Source of the DNA: Pseudomonas fluorescens
Lineage (GTDB): Bacteria; Pseudomonadota; Gammaproteobacteria; Pseudomonadales; Pseudomonadaceae
Length of the DNA: 64,000 nt
Direction of reading: 5' to 3'
NCBI RefSeq assembly: GCF_001648775.1
Contig: NZ_LVEJ01000016.1
Span: 62,001 to 126,000, forward strand
Part shown: one piece after another, positions 9,016 through 21,160 of the stretch
How the letters are laid out: each line of letters begins with the position of its first letter
How positions within the stretch are numbered: position 1 is the stretch's first letter
Position numbers and translations under genes: made by a program
Notes under the pieces: model-generated
The model's input: only the letters and a program-made list of their open reading frames with translations
What the model was told of the DNA's origin: nothing
Database searches by the model: none

Positions 9016-9916
9016 TGTTCTCTTCACGCCCGGCCAGTTCATCGGCGCCGGTGGCACCCCAGGCCTGCAACTGCTGAATCACGCCGCGCACCAGCACTTC
9101 CGGTGCCGAGGCGCCGGCGGTGATGCCGATACGCTCAACACCATCAAACCAGCTCTTTTGCAGGTCTTCGGCACCGTCGATCAGGTAGGCCGGTGTGGCC
9201 ATGCGTTCGGCCAGCTCACGCAGACGGTTGGAGTTGGAGCTGTTCGGGCTACCGACTACCAGCACCACGTCGCACTCGTCGGCCAATTGCTTGACCGCGT
9301 CCTGACGGTTTTGCGTGGCGTAGCAGATGTCATCCTTGCGCGGGCCACCGATGGCCGGGAAACGCGAGCGCAACGCATCGATGACGCGACTGGTGTCGTC
9401 CATCGACAGCGTGGTCTGGGTGACGAAGGCCAGTTTGTCCGGGTTGTGCACCTGCAATTCGGCAACGTCTTTTTCGTCTTCAACGAGGTAGATCGCGCCG
9501 CCATTGCTGGCGTCGTACTGGCCCATGGTGCCTTCGACTTCCGGGTGACCGGCGTGGCCGATCAAAATGCACTCACGACCGTCGCGGCTGTATTTCGCCA
9601 CTTCGATGTGCACCTTGGTGACCAGCGGGCAGGTGGCGTCGAATACTTTCAGACCACGGCCAGCGGCCTCGGTACGCACCGCTTGAGAAACGCCGTGGGC
9701 ACTGAAAATGACGATGACGTCGTCCGGCACTTGATCCAGCTCTTCGACGAAAATCGCCCCGCGACTGCGCAGGTCTTCGACGACGAACTTGTTGTGCACC
9801 ACTTCATGACGCACATAGATCGGCGGCCCGAAAACTTCGAGGGCGCGGTTGACGATTTCGATCGCCCGGTCCACGCCGGCGCAGAAGCCACGGGGGTTGG
9901 CGAGTTTGATTTGCAT
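8972..9916 (-). CDS. ispH: IspH, 4-hydroxy-3-methylbut-2-enyl diphosphate reductase
   Basis: This is a 314-residue [4Fe-4S] enzyme making IPP and DMAPP in the last step of the MEP isoprenoid pathway. Iron-sulfur ligands are visible in GFCAGVDRA (C12), [11 protein letters not shown] and [11 protein letters not shown]. The substrate-binding motifs [10 protein letters not shown] and [11 protein letters not shown] are intact. SD GAGGCACAGC precedes the ATG. The stop region overlaps the convergent fimT by 44 bases. Confidence 0.97.
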   Translation of the reverse strand: MQIKLANPRGFCAGVDRAIEIVNRALEVFGPPIYVRHEVVHNKFVVEDLRSRGAIFVEELDQVPDDVIVIFSAHGVSQAVRTEAAGRGLKVFDATCPLVTKVHIEVAKYSRDGRECILIGHAGHPEVEGTMGQYDASNGGAIYLVEDEKDVAELQVHNPDKLAFVTQTTLSMDDTSRVIDALRSRFPAIGGPRKDDICYATQNRQDAVKQLADECDVVLVVGSPNSSNSNRLRELAERMATPAYLIDGAEDLQKSWFDGVERIGITAGASAPEVLVRGVIQQLQAWGATGADELAGREENITFSMPKELRVRSI

Positions 9917-9956
9917 GCTGTGCCTCGTGTCTTGCGCGCGAAAACAGTTAAAAACA

Positions 9957-10050
9957 CTGTGGGAGCGAGCTTGCTCGCGAAGAGGCCATCACCTGCAACA
10001 TTACTGTTGGCTGACACACCGCATTCGCGAGCAAGCTCGCTCCCACATTT
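9957..10050. repeat. REP pair (inverted), T-loop type
   Basis: The first copy is gtgggagcgagcttgctcgc and the second is its reverse complement, about 45 bases apart. The pair lies between ispH and fkpB and may stabilise or end the fkpB transcript. Confidence 0.93.
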
Positions 10051-10066
10051 GACTTCATAGAGTCAG

Positions 10067-10519
10067 TTAGATCGCTTTGACGTTGATGATCTCGACGTCA
10101 AAGGTCAGCGTCTTGCCTGCCAGCGGGTGGTTGAAGTCGATGGTCACTTGCGTGTCGTCGAACTCTTTCACCACACCCGGCAGCTCAGTATTGGCCGCAT
10201 CGTTGAAGATCACCAGCAAACCCGGCGACAGCTCCATGTCGACGAACTGCGAGCGCGGAATGATCTGCACGTTCTGCGGGTTCGGCTGGCCGAAGGCGTT
10301 TTCCGGCTCGACGGTCAGCGTACGCTTGTCGCCAGCCTTGAAGCCGAACAGCGCCGCCTCGAAACCCGGCAGCAGGTTGCCGTCGCCGACCTTGAAGGTC
10401 GCCGGGGCTTTGTCGAACGTGCTGTCGACGGTGTCGCCGTTCTCCAGGCGCAATGCAAAGTGCAAGGTGACTTCCGTGTTCTGGCCGATGCGTTGCTCAG
10501 CCAATACCTGTTCAGTCAT
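10067..10519 (-). CDS. fkpB: FkpB (SlpA)-type FKBP peptidyl-prolyl isomerase
   Basis: This is a 150-residue FKBP with the SlyD/SlpA layout: RLENGDTVDSTFDKAPATF, an FKBP core interrupted by the IF chaperone insert (RTLTVEPENAFGQPNPQNVQ), and a final strand LTFDVEIINVKAI. It probably catalyses prolyl isomerisation and chaperones cytosolic clients. Its start overlaps the end of lspA by eight bases and its SD GGAGAA lies inside lspA, so the genes are co-translated. Confidence 0.94.
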   Translation of the reverse strand: MTEQVLAEQRIGQNTEVTLHFALRLENGDTVDSTFDKAPATFKVGDGNLLPGFEAALFGFKAGDKRTLTVEPENAFGQPNPQNVQIIPRSQFVDMELSPGLLVIFNDAANTELPGVVKEFDDTQVTIDFNHPLAGKTLTFDVEIINVKAI

Positions 10520-11024
10520 GAACGGCTTCTCCGGTCTTTTTACTTTTGAACATATCCAGTGCCAGCATCACCGCACCCACGGTAATGGCGCTGTCGGCGA
10601 AGTTGAACGCCGGGAAGTACCAGCGGTTCTGCCAGTGCACCAGAATGAAATCGATCACATGGCCCAGGGCAATGCGGTCATACAGATTGCCCAGCGCGCC
10701 GCCCAATACCAGCGCCAGCGCGATGGCCAGCCAGGTTTCGTTGCGGCCCAGGCGCTTGAGCCAGACCACCAGCACCGCACTGACCACAATCGCGATCAGG
10801 GCGAACAGCCAGCGCTGCCAGCCGGAGCTGTCAGCCAGGAAGCTGAACGCAGCGCCGGTGTTGTAGGCCAGGGTCCAGCTGAAGTAATCGGGAATGATCA
10901 CGATCTGCTGGAACATTTCGAGCTTGCCTTCGAAGTAGAACTTGCTGGCCTGGTCGATGACCAGAACCAGCAAACTCAACCACAGCCAGCTCAACCGTCC
11001 AAAACGGCCAACGGCATTAGGCAT
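10512..11024 (-). CDS. lspA: LspA, lipoprotein signal peptidase II
   Basis: This 170-residue inner-membrane aspartyl protease removes signal peptides from diacylated prolipoproteins. Four hydrophobic segments are visible. The two catalytic Asp motifs are present as GNLYDR and FNFADSAI. It overlaps ileS upstream and fkpB downstream by eight bases each, the ileS-lspA-fkpB order known from many proteobacteria. Confidence 0.97.
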   Translation of the reverse strand: MPNAVGRFGRLSWLWLSLLVLVIDQASKFYFEGKLEMFQQIVIIPDYFSWTLAYNTGAAFSFLADSSGWQRWLFALIAIVVSAVLVVWLKRLGRNETWLAIALALVLGGALGNLYDRIALGHVIDFILVHWQNRWYFPAFNFADSAITVGAVMLALDMFKSKKTGEAVHD

Positions 11025-13848
11025 AGTGACGAACCTCGCCAGCGCCGCTGATGTTGTCGACGCAACGACCGCAGATTTCCGGATGCTCCGGGTTCACGCC
11101 GACGTCTTCACGGCAGTGCCAGCAACGGGCGCACTTCGGGAAGGCCGATTTGACGATCTTCAGCTTCAGGCCGCTGACTTCAGTCACGACCGCGTCGGCC
11201 GGAGCCTGGACGAATGGCGCAACACTGGCCGTCGAGGTGATGAGAACAAAGCGCAGTTCGTTGCTCAGCTTGGCCAGATCGGCGCTCAGGGCGTCTTCGG
11301 CGTACAGCGTCACTTCGGCTTGCAGGTTGCCACCGACGGCTTTCGCCGCGCGCTGGATTTCCATTTCTTTGTTGACCGCTACTTTGACCGCCATTACGCG
11401 TTCCCAGTATTCGCGGCCCAGTTCTACGTCGGCCGGCAGTTCGGTCAGGCCTTCGTACCAGGTGTTGAGCATCACCGATTCGTTACGCTCGCCCGGCAGG
11501 TATTCCCACAGTTCGTCGGCGGTGAAAGCGAGGATCGGCGCGATCCAGCGCACCAGCGCTTCGGAGATGTGGAACAGCGCGGTTTGCGCCGAACGGCGGG
11601 CCTTGCTGTTGGCGCCAGTGGTGTACTGACGATCCTTGATGATATCGAGGTAGAAACCGCCCAGCTCCTGCACGCAGAAGTTGTGGATCTTCGAGTAGAC
11701 GTTCCAGAAACGGTATTCGCCGTAGTGCTCTTGCAGCTCGCGTTGCAGCAGCAAGGTGCGGTCGACCGCCCAACGATCCAGCGCGAGCATTTCTTCAGCC
11801 GGCAGGATGTCGGTGGCCGGGTTGAAACCCGTCAGGTTCGAGAGCAGGAAGCGCGCGGTGTTACGGATACGACGATAGGCGTCCGCACTGCGTTGCAGGA
11901 TCTGGTCGGAAACCGCCATTTCACCGGAGTAGTCGGTCGAAGCGACCCACAGACGCATGATGTCGGCGCCCAGGGTGTCGTTGACTTTCTGCGGTGCGAT
12001 CACGTTGCCCAGCGATTTGGACATCTTGCGGCCGGCTTCGTCGACGGTGAAGCCGTGGGTCAGCAGTTCGCGGTACGGCGCGTGGTTGTCGATGGCGCAA
12101 CCGGTCAGCAACGACGAGTGGAACCAGCCACGGTGTTGGTCGGAACCTTCCAGGTACAGGTCGGCACGCGGGCCGCTCTCGTGACCCATCGGGTGCGAAC
12201 CGCGCAGGACGTGCCAGTGCGTGGTGCCCGAATCGAACCAGACGTCGAGGGTGTCGCTGATCTTGTCGTACAGCGGCGCTTCGTCGCCGAGCAGTTCGGC
12301 AGCGTCCATCTTGAACCAGGCTTCGATGCCTTCGACTTCAACGCGTTTGGCGACTTCTTCCATCAGCTCGACGGTGCGTGGGTGCAGTTCGCCGCTTTCC
12401 TTGTTGAGGAAGAACGGGATCGGCACACCCCAGTTGCGCTGACGCGAGATGCACCAGTCCGGACGATTGGCGATCATCGAGTGCAGGCGCGCCTGGCCCC
12501 AGGCCGGGACGAACTGGGTGTCTTCGATGGCTTTGAGCGAGCGCACACGCAAGGTGTCGCCGCTGGTTGGCTCTTTGTCCATGCCGATGAACCACTGCGC
12601 AGTCGCGCGGTAGATCAGCGGGGTCTTGTGGCGCCAGCAGTGCATGTAGCTGTGTTCGATGACGGTGGTGTGCATCAGCGCACCGACTTCGGTCAGCTTG
12701 TCGACGATCGCCGGGTTGGCCTTCCAGATGAACTGGCCGCCGAAGAATTCCAGCGACGGCACGTAAACGCCGTTGCTCTGCACCGGGTTGAGGATGTCGT
12801 CGTTGACCATGCCGTATTTCTTGCAGGTCACGAAGTCGTCCACGCCGTAGGCCGGCGCGGAGTGAACCACACCGGTGCCTGCGCCCAGTTCGACGTAGTC
12901 AGCCAGATAAACTGGCGACAGACGGTCGTAGAACGGGTGACGGAAGTTGATCAGCTCAAGTTCTTTACCGGTGGTGGTGGCGATGACCGAACCTTCAACG
13001 CCGTAGCGCGCCAGGCAGGCTTCAACCAGCTCTTCAGCCAGCACCAGCAACTTGTCACCGATGTCGACCAGGGCGTAGTTGAATTCCGGGTGAACGTTCA
13101 GCGCCTGGTTGGCCGGGATGGTCCACGGGGTGGTGGTCCAGATCACGATCGAGGCAGGTTTGCTCAACGACTGCAGACCGAACGCGGCAGCCAGTTTGGC
13201 TTCGTCAGCGATCGGGAAGGCGACGTCGATGGTCGAGGACTTCTTGTTTTCGTACTCGACTTCCGCTTCAGCCAGGGCCGAACCGCAGTCGAAGCACCAG
13301 TTCACAGGCTTGAGGCCCTTGAACACGAAACCGCCCTTGACGATTTCAGCGAGGGCGCGGATTTCGCCGGCCTCGTTCTTGAAATCCATGGTCTTGTACG
13401 GGTTGGCCCAGTCGCCCAGCACGCCGAGACGGATGAACTCGGACTTCTGCCCTTCGATCTGCTCGGTGGCGTAGGCACGGCACAGCTCGCGGGTCTTGTC
13501 CGCGCCCAGGTTCTTGCCGTGGGTCACTTCAACCTTGTGCTCGATCGGCAGGCCGTGGCAGTCCCAACCCGGAACATACGGCGCGTCGAAACCCGACAGG
13601 GTCTTCGAGCGGATGATCATGTCCTTGAGAATCTTGTTCAGAGCGTGACCGATGTGGATCGTGCCGTTGGCATACGGAGGGCCGTCATGCAGAACGAACT
13701 TCGGACGATCCTTGCCAATCTCGCGCAACTTTCCGTACAGGCCAATACTGTCCCAGCGCTGCAGGATCTGCGGTTCGCGCTGTGGCAGGCCGGCCTTCAT
13801 TGGGAAGGCGGTGTCCGGAAGGTTAAGCGTGGCTTTATAGTCGGTCAT
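11017..13848 (-). CDS. ileS: IleS, isoleucyl-tRNA synthetase
   Basis: This is a 943-residue class I aminoacyl-tRNA synthetase. It has the HIGH-type motif [16 protein letters not shown], a CP1 editing domain ([18 protein letters not shown]), the KMSKS loop [11 protein letters not shown], and a C-terminal zinc finger with paired cysteines (CARCWHC and CGRC). Length fits the bacterial family. It precedes lspA with an eight-base overlap and follows ribF by 13 bases, so ribF-ileS-lspA-fkpB is probably one transcript. Confidence 0.98.
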   Translation of the reverse strand: MTDYKATLNLPDTAFPMKAGLPQREPQILQRWDSIGLYGKLREIGKDRPKFVLHDGPPYANGTIHIGHALNKILKDMIIRSKTLSGFDAPYVPGWDCHGLPIEHKVEVTHGKNLGADKTRELCRAYATEQIEGQKSEFIRLGVLGDWANPYKTMDFKNEAGEIRALAEIVKGGFVFKGLKPVNWCFDCGSALAEAEVEYENKKSSTIDVAFPIADEAKLAAAFGLQSLSKPASIVIWTTTPWTIPANQALNVHPEFNYALVDIGDKLLVLAEELVEACLARYGVEGSVIATTTGKELELINFRHPFYDRLSPVYLADYVELGAGTGVVHSAPAYGVDDFVTCKKYGMVNDDILNPVQSNGVYVPSLEFFGGQFIWKANPAIVDKLTEVGALMHTTVIEHSYMHCWRHKTPLIYRATAQWFIGMDKEPTSGDTLRVRSLKAIEDTQFVPAWGQARLHSMIANRPDWCISRQRNWGVPIPFFLNKESGELHPRTVELMEEVAKRVEVEGIEAWFKMDAAELLGDEAPLYDKISDTLDVWFDSGTTHWHVLRGSHPMGHESGPRADLYLEGSDQHRGWFHSSLLTGCAIDNHAPYRELLTHGFTVDEAGRKMSKSLGNVIAPQKVNDTLGADIMRLWVASTDYSGEMAVSDQILQRSADAYRRIRNTARFLLSNLTGFNPATDILPAEEMLALDRWAVDRTLLLQRELQEHYGEYRFWNVYSKIHNFCVQELGGFYLDIIKDRQYTTGANSKARRSAQTALFHISEALVRWIAPILAFTADELWEYLPGERNESVMLNTWYEGLTELPADVELGREYWERVMAVKVAVNKEMEIQRAAKAVGGNLQAEVTLYAEDALSADLAKLSNELRFVLITSTASVAPFVQAPADAVVTEVSGLKLKIVKSAFPKCARCWHCREDVGVNPEHPEICGRCVDNISGAGEVRHYA

Positions 13849-13861
13849 TTAAGGCTCTTCA

Positions 13862-14800
13862 TTAGCGATGGGCGCTAGGTGCGGCTAGTGCACGGGCGGT
13901 GGCGACATCCGCATTGATCGCCGTTTTCAATGCCTCCAGGGAGGCGAAGCGCTGCTCTTCACGCAGCTTTTGGTGGAAAACCACCGTCAAACGCCGGTCA
14001 TACAGATCGCCGGCAAAATCTAAAAGATGGACTTCAAGGTGGGCCTTGCCATCACCTTGTACCGTGGGCCGCACGCCGATATTGGCGACGCCGGGCCAGG
14101 TCTTGCCGTCGATGTCGACATCCACCAGATACACCCCGGTGAACGGCACGCGACGACGCTTGAGTTGAATGTTGGCAGTGGGCGTACCCAGTTGCCGGGC
14201 CAGTTTCTGGCCATGCAGCACGCGACCGGCGATCCGGTACGGGCGACCGAGCAAACGTTCGGCCAAGGCAAAATCGGCGGCGGCCAAGGCGTTGCGCACC
14301 TGCGTGCTGCTGACGCGAATGCCGTCCAGCTCGACGGTTTGCGCCGCTTCCACGGTAAAACCGTGCATCTGCCCGGCCTGCAACAGGAAGTCGAAATCAC
14401 CGAGGCGATCACAACCGAAGCGGAAATCGTCACCGACCTCCAGATGCTGCACGCCGAGGCCATCGACAAGGATGGTATCGACGAACTCGCTGGCGCTGAG
14501 CTTGCTCAAGCGCTGGTTGAAGGCCAGGCACAACACCCGGTCGACACCTTCGGCGGCCAGCAGCTGCAGCTTGTCGCGCAACCGCGCCAGACGCGCCGGT
14601 GCGGTCTCCGGGGCAAAGAATTCCCGTGGCTGCGGCTCGAAAATCACCACGCAGCTGGGTACGCCCAACTCGAGCGCACGCTCACGCAGTCGGGCCAGGA
14701 TAGCCTGGTGACCACGGTGAACACCGTCAAAGTTGCCAATAGTGGCGACGCAGCCCCGATGCTGGGGGCGCAAGTTGTGGAGGCCTCGAACCAGCTGCAT
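13862..14800 (-). CDS. ribF: RibF, bifunctional riboflavin kinase/FMN adenylyltransferase
   Basis: This is a 312-residue enzyme making FMN and FAD. The N-terminal adenylyltransferase has IGNFDGVHRGHQAIL and, later, the VSSTQVRNAL motif. The C-terminal kinase has LGRPYRIAGRV, GTPTANIQLK and FTGVYLVDV. I start at MQLVRGLHNLRP (14800), the family N-terminus. An upstream ATG at 14818 (MSKKRV) is possible but neither has a strong SD. Confidence 0.95.
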   Translation of the reverse strand: MQLVRGLHNLRPQHRGCVATIGNFDGVHRGHQAILARLRERALELGVPSCVVIFEPQPREFFAPETAPARLARLRDKLQLLAAEGVDRVLCLAFNQRLSKLSASEFVDTILVDGLGVQHLEVGDDFRFGCDRLGDFDFLLQAGQMHGFTVEAAQTVELDGIRVSSTQVRNALAAADFALAERLLGRPYRIAGRVLHGQKLARQLGTPTANIQLKRRRVPFTGVYLVDVDIDGKTWPGVANIGVRPTVQGDGKAHLEVHLLDFAGDLYDRRLTVVFHQKLREEQRFASLEALKTAINADVATARALAAPSAHR

Positions 14801-14929
14801 AACGCGCTTCTTGCTCATAAAGTGGTCGATTATAACCACACCCGACGGTCGACGACAGGCAACACCGTAACGCAAAGTGAACGAGCCGACAAAACTGCCG
14901 GCCCGCGCCTGTTTATAAAGGGTAAAACC

Positions 14930-16468
14930 TTAGCTCAGGGCCTTGCGATTGAAGTCACGCAAGCGGAAACCGAGCAGCAGCAACATACCGAAATAGGACA
15001 CCACGCCCGCCGCGACCAATGCGCCCAGACGCAGGAAGCGTTCAAGCATGTGACCTTGATCCCACGCCGGCATGAAATGCATGCCAAGCAGCAACACTGC
15101 CGACATCACCGCCACCGCGATCACCAGTTTGAAAGCGAACTTGGCCCAGCCCGGCTGCGGCTGATACATCTGTTGTTTGCGCAGTTGATAGAACAGCAGC
15201 CCGGCGTTGAGGCAGGCACCGGCACTGATCGCCAGGGCCAGACCGGCGTGAGCCAGAGGGCCAATCAGCACCAGGTTGAACAACTGAGTGACGACCAGGG
15301 TGAAGATTGCGATTTTTACCGGGGTACGGATGTTCTGTTGCGCATAAAAGCCCGGCGCGAGCACTTTGATCACGATAATTCCGAGCAGGCCGACAGAATA
15401 GGCAATCAGCGCACGCTGGGTCATTTCCGCATCAAAGCCACTGAACTGACCGTACTGGAACAGCGAAACGGTCAACGGCTCGGCGAGAATCCCCAGCGCC
15501 AGTGAGCACGGCAGCACCAGCACAAAGCACAGACGCAGGCCCCAATCGAGAATCCGCGAGTATTCGTGGCGATCTTTGCTTGCGTAAGTTTTCGCCAGGG
15601 TCGGCAACAGGATTGTGCCCAGCGCCACACCCAGTACGCCGGATGGCAACTCCATCAAGCGGTCGGCGTAATACATCCACGACACCGAGCCCGCGACCAG
15701 AAACGAGGCGAAGATGGTGTTGATGATCAGCGAGATCTGGCTGACCGACACGCCGAGAATCGCCGGCAGCATCTGTTTCATCACCCGCCACACACCGCTA
15801 TCTCGCAGGTTCAGGCGCGGCAGCACCAGCATGCCGATCTTTTTCAGGTGCGGCAATTGATAGAGCAACTGCGCCAGACCACCGACCAATACCGCCCAAC
15901 CGAGCGCCATTACCGGCGGATCGAAATACGGCGTCAGGAACAGCGAAAACACGATCATGCTGACGTTGAGCAGGGTCGGCACGAACGCCGGCACCGAGAA
16001 ACGGTTCCAGGTATTGAGAATCGCGCCCGCCAGCGACGACAGCGAGATCAGCAATATATAAGGGAACGTCACCCGCAACAGATCAGAGGTGAGCTGAAAT
16101 TTTTCCGGCGTGTCGGTAAATCCCGGAGCCGTGGCCCAGATCACCCAAGGCGCAGCGATCATGCCCAGCGCCGTGACGATCGCCAGCACCAGTGTCAGCA
16201 GACCCGACACATAAGCAATGAAGGTACGGGTCGCCTCTTCGCCCTGCTGGCTTTTGTATTCGGCCAGAATCGGCACGAATGCCTGCGAGAAAGCACCCTC
16301 GGCGAAGATCCGCCGCAGCAGATTGGGCAATTTGAAGGCGATAAAGAAGGCGTCCGTCGCCATTCCGGCACCGAATGTACGGGCAATCAATGTGTCACGA
16401 ACAAACCCTAAAACCCGGGAAAGCATCGTAATAGAGCTGACAGCGGCCAACGATTTGAGCAGATTCAT
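14930..16468 (-). CDS. murJ: MurJ (MviN), lipid II flippase
   Basis: This is a 512-residue polytopic inner-membrane protein of the MOP superfamily with about 14 hydrophobic segments. It opens with the family N-terminus [20 protein letters not shown] and has [15 protein letters not shown] and [20 protein letters not shown]. It flips lipid II across the membrane for peptidoglycan synthesis. It lies upstream of ribF on the same strand and divergent from rpsT. Confidence 0.97.
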   Translation of the reverse strand: MNLLKSLAAVSSITMLSRVLGFVRDTLIARTFGAGMATDAFFIAFKLPNLLRRIFAEGAFSQAFVPILAEYKSQQGEEATRTFIAYVSGLLTLVLAIVTALGMIAAPWVIWATAPGFTDTPEKFQLTSDLLRVTFPYILLISLSSLAGAILNTWNRFSVPAFVPTLLNVSMIVFSLFLTPYFDPPVMALGWAVLVGGLAQLLYQLPHLKKIGMLVLPRLNLRDSGVWRVMKQMLPAILGVSVSQISLIINTIFASFLVAGSVSWMYYADRLMELPSGVLGVALGTILLPTLAKTYASKDRHEYSRILDWGLRLCFVLVLPCSLALGILAEPLTVSLFQYGQFSGFDAEMTQRALIAYSVGLLGIIVIKVLAPGFYAQQNIRTPVKIAIFTLVVTQLFNLVLIGPLAHAGLALAISAGACLNAGLLFYQLRKQQMYQPQPGWAKFAFKLVIAVAVMSAVLLLGMHFMPAWDQGHMLERFLRLGALVAAGVVSYFGMLLLLGFRLRDFNRKALS

Positions 16469-16638
16469 TGAGGGAATTTGTGCCTGTCGATAAACAGCAG
16501 GCGAACAAAGCGCCTACTTGTGCGATACTCCGCGCCGCAGCAGCACAGAGCCAAAGCTCGCGAGTTTACAGGTCAAGCGCCGGAAATAAATATCCCGCCT
16601 CTTTATACCTACCACTTAGCGGAACGTTTCAAGTGCCC

Positions 16639-16667
16639 TTGACAAGACTTCAACTCATCGGCATGAT
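16639..16667 (+). promoter_or_regulatory. Candidate sigma-70 promoter of rpsT
   Basis: TTGACA at 16639-16644 is followed 17 bases later by CATGAT (16662-16667), a four-of-six match to TATAAT. It lies 54 bases upstream of the rpsT start in the murJ-rpsT divergent gap. Confidence 0.6.
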
Positions 16668-16720
16668 TCGCGGCCTATTTTGTTTGCTATTTCCTAAAAA
16701 GTCTTTCGAGGAGCTCGACG

Positions 16721-16993
16721 GTGGCCAACTCACCTTCCGCCAAAAAACGTGCAAAACAGGCTGAGAAGCGTCGCAGCCACAACGCCAGCCTGCGTTCCAT
16801 GGTTCGCACCTACATCAAGAATGTAGTTAAAGCCATCGACGCAAAAGACGCTGAAAAAGCTCAAGCTGCATACGTTCTGGCTGTGCCAGTTATCGACCGT
16901 ATGGCCGATAAAGGCATCATCCACAAGAACAAGGCTGCTCGCCATAAGAGCCGTCTGAATGGCCACGTCAAAGCGCTGAAAGAAGCCGCTTAA
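16721..16993 (+). CDS. rpsT: Ribosomal protein bS20
   Basis: This 90-residue basic helical protein of the 30S subunit has the typical N-terminus [18 protein letters not shown] and [16 protein letters not shown]. The start codon is GTG at 16721, preceded by SD GAGGAG (16708-16713). A non-ATG start is known for rpsT in enterobacteria, where it matters for autoregulation. A strong terminator follows at 17009. Confidence 0.98.
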   Translation: MANSPSAKKRAKQAEKRRSHNASLRSMVRTYIKNVVKAIDAKDAEKAQAAYVLAVPVIDRMADKGIIHKNKAARHKSRLNGHVKALKEAA

Positions 16994-17008
16994 TCCGACG
17001 TAGTCATT

Positions 17009-17038
17009 AAAAAACCGACCTTAGGGTCGGTTTTTTAT
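17009..17038 (+). terminator. Rho-independent terminator of rpsT
   Basis: Stem AACCGACC (17013-17020), loop TTAG, stem GGTCGGTT, then a run of T. It starts 15 bases after the rpsT stop. Confidence 0.92.
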
Positions 17039-17070
17039 TGCCTGTGATTTAACAAATCCAGCGCAAAAAA

Positions 17071-17165
17071 AATGTGGGAGCGAACCTGTTCGCGAATGGG
17101 ATCTGCCAGTTGATAGCTCTATCGACTGACACGACCTCTTCGCGAGCAGGCTCACTCCCACATTT
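17071..17165. repeat. REP pair, diverged copies
   Basis: The left copy is gtgggagcgaacctgttcgc and the right copy is cgagcaggctcactcccaca. The left copy carries a paired G-to-A and C-to-T change that keeps the GCGAAC-CT-GTTCGC stem intact. The pair lies between convergent rpsT and creA. Confidence 0.88.
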
Positions 17166-17177
17166 GCATCTGCGGGG

Positions 17178-17645
17178 TTATTGCTGGACGGGCACCCATG
17201 GCAGGATCGGAATGGCAGTCACGGCATTCTGCGGACTGCCTTCGATCAAGCGATCGCTGTAGACCAGGTAAACCAGCGTATTGCGCTTCTTGTCGAGGAA
17301 ACGCACCACCTGCATGGTTTTGAACACCAACGAAGTGCGCTCCTTGAATACCTCATCGCCGTCCTTCAGATCGCCCTTGAACTTGATAGGGCCGACCTGA
17401 CGACAAGCGATCGATGCTTCCGCGCGATCTTCAGCCAAGCCCAAACCACCTTTCACGCCGCCAGTCTTGGCGCGCGACAGGTAGCAGGTCACCCCTTCAA
17501 CCTTCGGGTCATCGAATGCTTCGACGACGATCCGGTCGTTCGGGCCGACGAACTTGAACACCGTCGACACTTGACCGATTTCCTCGGCCGAGGCCAGCAA
17601 TGGCATTGCCATCAGCAAGCCCAACAATCCTTTCGCTAAACGCAT
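17178..17645 (-). CDS. creA: CreA family periplasmic protein
   Basis: This is a 155-residue protein with a signal peptide (residues 1-20, ending LLASA). The mature part has [40 protein letters not shown] and [20 protein letters not shown], the signature of the CreA family. Two cysteines (TCYLS and ACRQV) may pair in the periplasm. Its function is unknown in the family. It starts 10 bases after proB and is probably co-transcribed with it. Confidence 0.9.
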   Translation of the reverse strand: MRLAKGLLGLLMAMPLLASAEEIGQVSTVFKFVGPNDRIVVEAFDDPKVEGVTCYLSRAKTGGVKGGLGLAEDRAEASIACRQVGPIKFKGDLKDGDEVFKERTSLVFKTMQVVRFLDKKRNTLVYLVYSDRLIEGSPQNAVTAIPILPWVPVQQ

Positions 17646-17655
17646 CGAGTTTTCC

Positions 17656-18774
17656 TTAGACCAGAATCAGGTTGTCACGGTGAACCAGTTCAGGCTCCGC
17701 CATGTAACCGAGCAAACCGACAATCGCATCCGACGACTGACCGATGATTTTTTGTGCTTCCAGCGCACTGTAGTTGGCCAGGCCACGGGCGATCTCACGA
17801 CCGTCCGGCGCTACACAGACCACCATTTCACCGCGACGGAAACTGCCCTGCACCAACTTCACACCCACCGGCAGCAGGCTTTTGTTGCCCTGCGATAGCG
17901 CCGACACCGCACCATCATCCAGCACCAACGTGCCGCGAGTCTGCAGATGCCCGGCCAGCCATTGCTTGCGCGCCGCGAGCATGCCGCGCTCAGGCGACAG
18001 CAACGTGCCGATGCGCTCACCCGCCTTCAGACGATCAAGCACGCGCTCAAGTCGTCCACCGACAATGATGGTGTGCGCACCGGAACGCGCCGCCAGCCGC
18101 GCCGCGCGCAACTTGGTCTGCATGCCGCCACGCCCCAGCGCGCCGCCGGTACCACCCGCGACCGCATCGAGGCTCGGATCATCAGCGCGCGCCTCGTAAA
18201 TCAGCTGCGCATCAGGGTTGTTGCGCGGATCGGCGTCGAACATGCCGTCGCGATCGGTGAGGATCACCAGCAGATCGGCCTCGACCAGGTTCGCCACCAG
18301 CGCTGCCAGCGTATCGTTGTCGCCGAAGCGGATTTCGTCGGTGACCACGGTGTCGTTTTCGTTGATCACCGGAATGACTTTCAGCTCGACCAGTGCGCGC
18401 AGGGTGCTGCGGGCATTGAGGTAGCGCTTGCGGTCGGACAGGTCGTCGTGGGTCAGGAGAATCTGCGCAGTGTGCCGGCCGTGCTCGGCAAAGCTCGATT
18501 CCCACGCCTGCACCAAGCCCATCTGACCAATTGCAGCGGCCGCCTGGAGCTCGTGCATCGCACTGGGTCGTGCGGTCCAGCCCAAACGGCTCATGCCGGC
18601 CGCCACCGCCCCGGAGGACACCAGCACCAACTCGACGCCAGCCTCATGCAAGGCCACCATCTGCTCGACCCAGACACTCATTGCCGCGCGATCCAGCCCT
18701 TTACCATCAGCTGTCAGCAAAGCGCTGCCGATCTTCACGACCCAACGCTGCGCACCTGTCACCTTGCTCCGCAT
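17656..18774 (-). CDS. proB: ProB, glutamate 5-kinase
   Basis: This 372-residue enzyme phosphorylates glutamate in the first step of proline synthesis. The amino-acid kinase domain (about 1-255) has [32 protein letters not shown] and [17 protein letters not shown]-terminal PUA domain follows (about 275-360), with [10 protein letters not shown] and [14 protein letters not shown]. Start options are ATG at 18774 or 18777; AAGGTTGAAG fits both. I use 18774, which gives the usual 372 residues. Confidence 0.96.
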   Translation of the reverse strand: MRSKVTGAQRWVVKIGSALLTADGKGLDRAAMSVWVEQMVALHEAGVELVLVSSGAVAAGMSRLGWTARPSAMHELQAAAAIGQMGLVQAWESSFAEHGRHTAQILLTHDDLSDRKRYLNARSTLRALVELKVIPVINENDTVVTDEIRFGDNDTLAALVANLVEADLLVILTDRDGMFDADPRNNPDAQLIYEARADDPSLDAVAGGTGGALGRGGMQTKLRAARLAARSGAHTIIVGGRLERVLDRLKAGERIGTLLSPERGMLAARKQWLAGHLQTRGTLVLDDGAVSALSQGNKSLLPVGVKLVQGSFRRGEMVVCVAPDGREIARGLANYSALEAQKIIGQSSDAIVGLLGYMAEPELVHRDNLILV

Positions 18775-18852
18775 CATCTTCAACCTTAGCTTGAGAGCAG
18801 CGCGACCCAGCGCTGCCCATGACGTTATTTGTGACTTGCGATTTCCAGATAC

Positions 18853-18880
18853 TAAAACGCCGCTCGATTGAGCGGCGCTT
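18853..18880 (-). terminator. Terminator-like hairpin after obg
   Basis: CGCCGCTC (18858-18865), loop GATT, GAGCGGCG. On the minus strand it is followed by TTTT, so it would end the obg transcript before proB. Confidence 0.7.
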
Positions 18881-18897
18881 AAGTTTACTGCAACGAA

Positions 18898-20160
<1,263 letters not shown>

Positions 20161-20270
20161 TCAAGACATAAGACTCTTGCAAAAATGAGCGCAGCGACCC
20201 CAAAACACGACCTGCATCGCACGCCGACAGCCCATACAAACAGCTTTGCAAGAGACTCACCCCACAAACG

Positions 20271-20300
20271 AAAAAGCCCCGTCGCGAGACAGGGCTTTTC
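20271..20300 (-). terminator. Rho-independent terminator of rplU-rpmA
   Basis: On the minus strand AAAAGCCC pairs with GGGCTTTT around an inner GTC-TCGC-GAC stem and is followed by T residues. It lies 15 bases after the rpmA stop. Confidence 0.85.
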
Positions 20301-20314
20301 CAGCGATCGCGCAA

Positions 20315-20572
20315 TTAAGCGGCGACAACGCTCACGTAACGGCGGTTGAACGCGCCTTTTACTTCAAACTTGATCACGCCTTCGATTTTCGCGAAGAGGG
20401 TGTGATCCTTACCCATACCAACGCCGTAGCCAGCGTGGAATTGGGTGCCGCGCTGACGCACGATGATGTTGCCCGGAATGATTTTCTGGCCGCCATACAT
20501 CTTAACGCCAAGGCGTTTGGCTTCTGAGTCGCGACCGTTACGGGTACTACCACCAGCTTTTTTGTGTGCCAT
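20315..20572 (-). CDS. rpmA: Ribosomal protein bL27
   Basis: This is an 85-residue 50S protein with N-terminus [20 protein letters not shown] and [20 protein letters not shown]. It reaches the peptidyl-transferase centre. SD AGGAGA precedes the ATG. It follows rplU by 34 bases on the same transcript. Confidence 0.98.
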   Translation of the reverse strand: MAHKKAGGSTRNGRDSEAKRLGVKMYGGQKIIPGNIIVRQRGTQFHAGYGVGMGKDHTLFAKIEGVIKFEVKGAFNRRYVSVVAA

Positions 20573-20606
20573 GAGTCAATTCTCCTAGTGAGGAATTAGG
20601 CTGAAA

Positions 20607-20921
20607 TTAAGCCTGAATACCGGTGATTTTGATCTCGGTGTACCACTGGCGGTGGCCCATACGCTTCATGTGGTGCTTACGGCGACGGAACTTGATGATG
20701 CGGACTTTATCGTGACGACCTTGGGAGATCACTTCAGCCACAACGGTAGCGCCAGCAACAACTGGAGCGCCGATATTCACGTCGTCGCCATTGGCAACCA
20801 ACAGAACGCGATCAAAGGTAACGGATTCGCCGGTAGCGATTTCCAGTTTTTCGATCTTCAGGTATTCACCTGGGGCGACTTTGTACTGCTTGCCGCCAGT
20901 AACGATTACTGCATAAGACAT
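20607..20921 (-). CDS. rplU: Ribosomal protein bL21
   Basis: This is a 104-residue 50S protein with [37 protein letters not shown] and [16 protein letters not shown]. The ATG at 20921 has SD GGAGA seven bases upstream; the longer in-frame extension is not family-like. It heads rplU-rpmA. Confidence 0.98.
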   Translation of the reverse strand: MSYAVIVTGGKQYKVAPGEYLKIEKLEIATGESVTFDRVLLVANGDDVNIGAPVVAGATVVAEVISQGRHDKVRIIKFRRRKHHMKRMGHRQWYTEIKITGIQA

Positions 20922-21052
20922 GGTATTTCTCCGATAATCCTGCTCACCCAGCTCTTTATAAGAAGAGGTATTGGCTGGCATGGCTGCATAAGGCTGGAAG
21001 GCCCGTTGCAATTGCGTAAGGCAGGTGCTGCCCAGGAAGTTCAGGGTGCGCG

Positions 21053-21081
21053 ATTGTACGCAAGGCGCGGCAGGCTTGCAA
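21053..21081 (-). promoter_or_regulatory. Candidate sigma-70 promoter of rplU-rpmA
   Basis: On the minus strand TTGCAA (21081-21076) and TACAAT (21058-21053) are 17 bases apart. The site is about 130 bases upstream of rplU, leaving room for a 5' leader. Confidence 0.6.
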
Positions 21082-21099
21082 GTAGCCGTCTATCGCGCC

Positions 21100-21128
21100 T
21101 TGACAGGTCTGGATGGGGGTCCTAGCAT
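21100..21128 (+). promoter_or_regulatory. Candidate sigma-70 promoter of ispB
   Basis: TTGACA at 21100-21105, a 17-base spacer, and TAGCAT at 21123-21128. It is 33 bases before the ispB start and back to back with the rplU promoter. Confidence 0.6.
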
Positions 21129-21160
21129 GCCGCGCAACCCTTCTGGAGCGACTCTCGCTG

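Noticed and set aside
8772..9077. A 101-codon frame spanning the fimT-ispH overlap
   Set aside because: It is out of frame with both fimT and ispH and has no supporting features.
10942..13878. A 978-codon open frame antisense to ileS
   Set aside because: It mirrors ileS codon by codon, as expected from GC-rich third positions. It has no domain or SD, and it extends past both ends of a certain gene.
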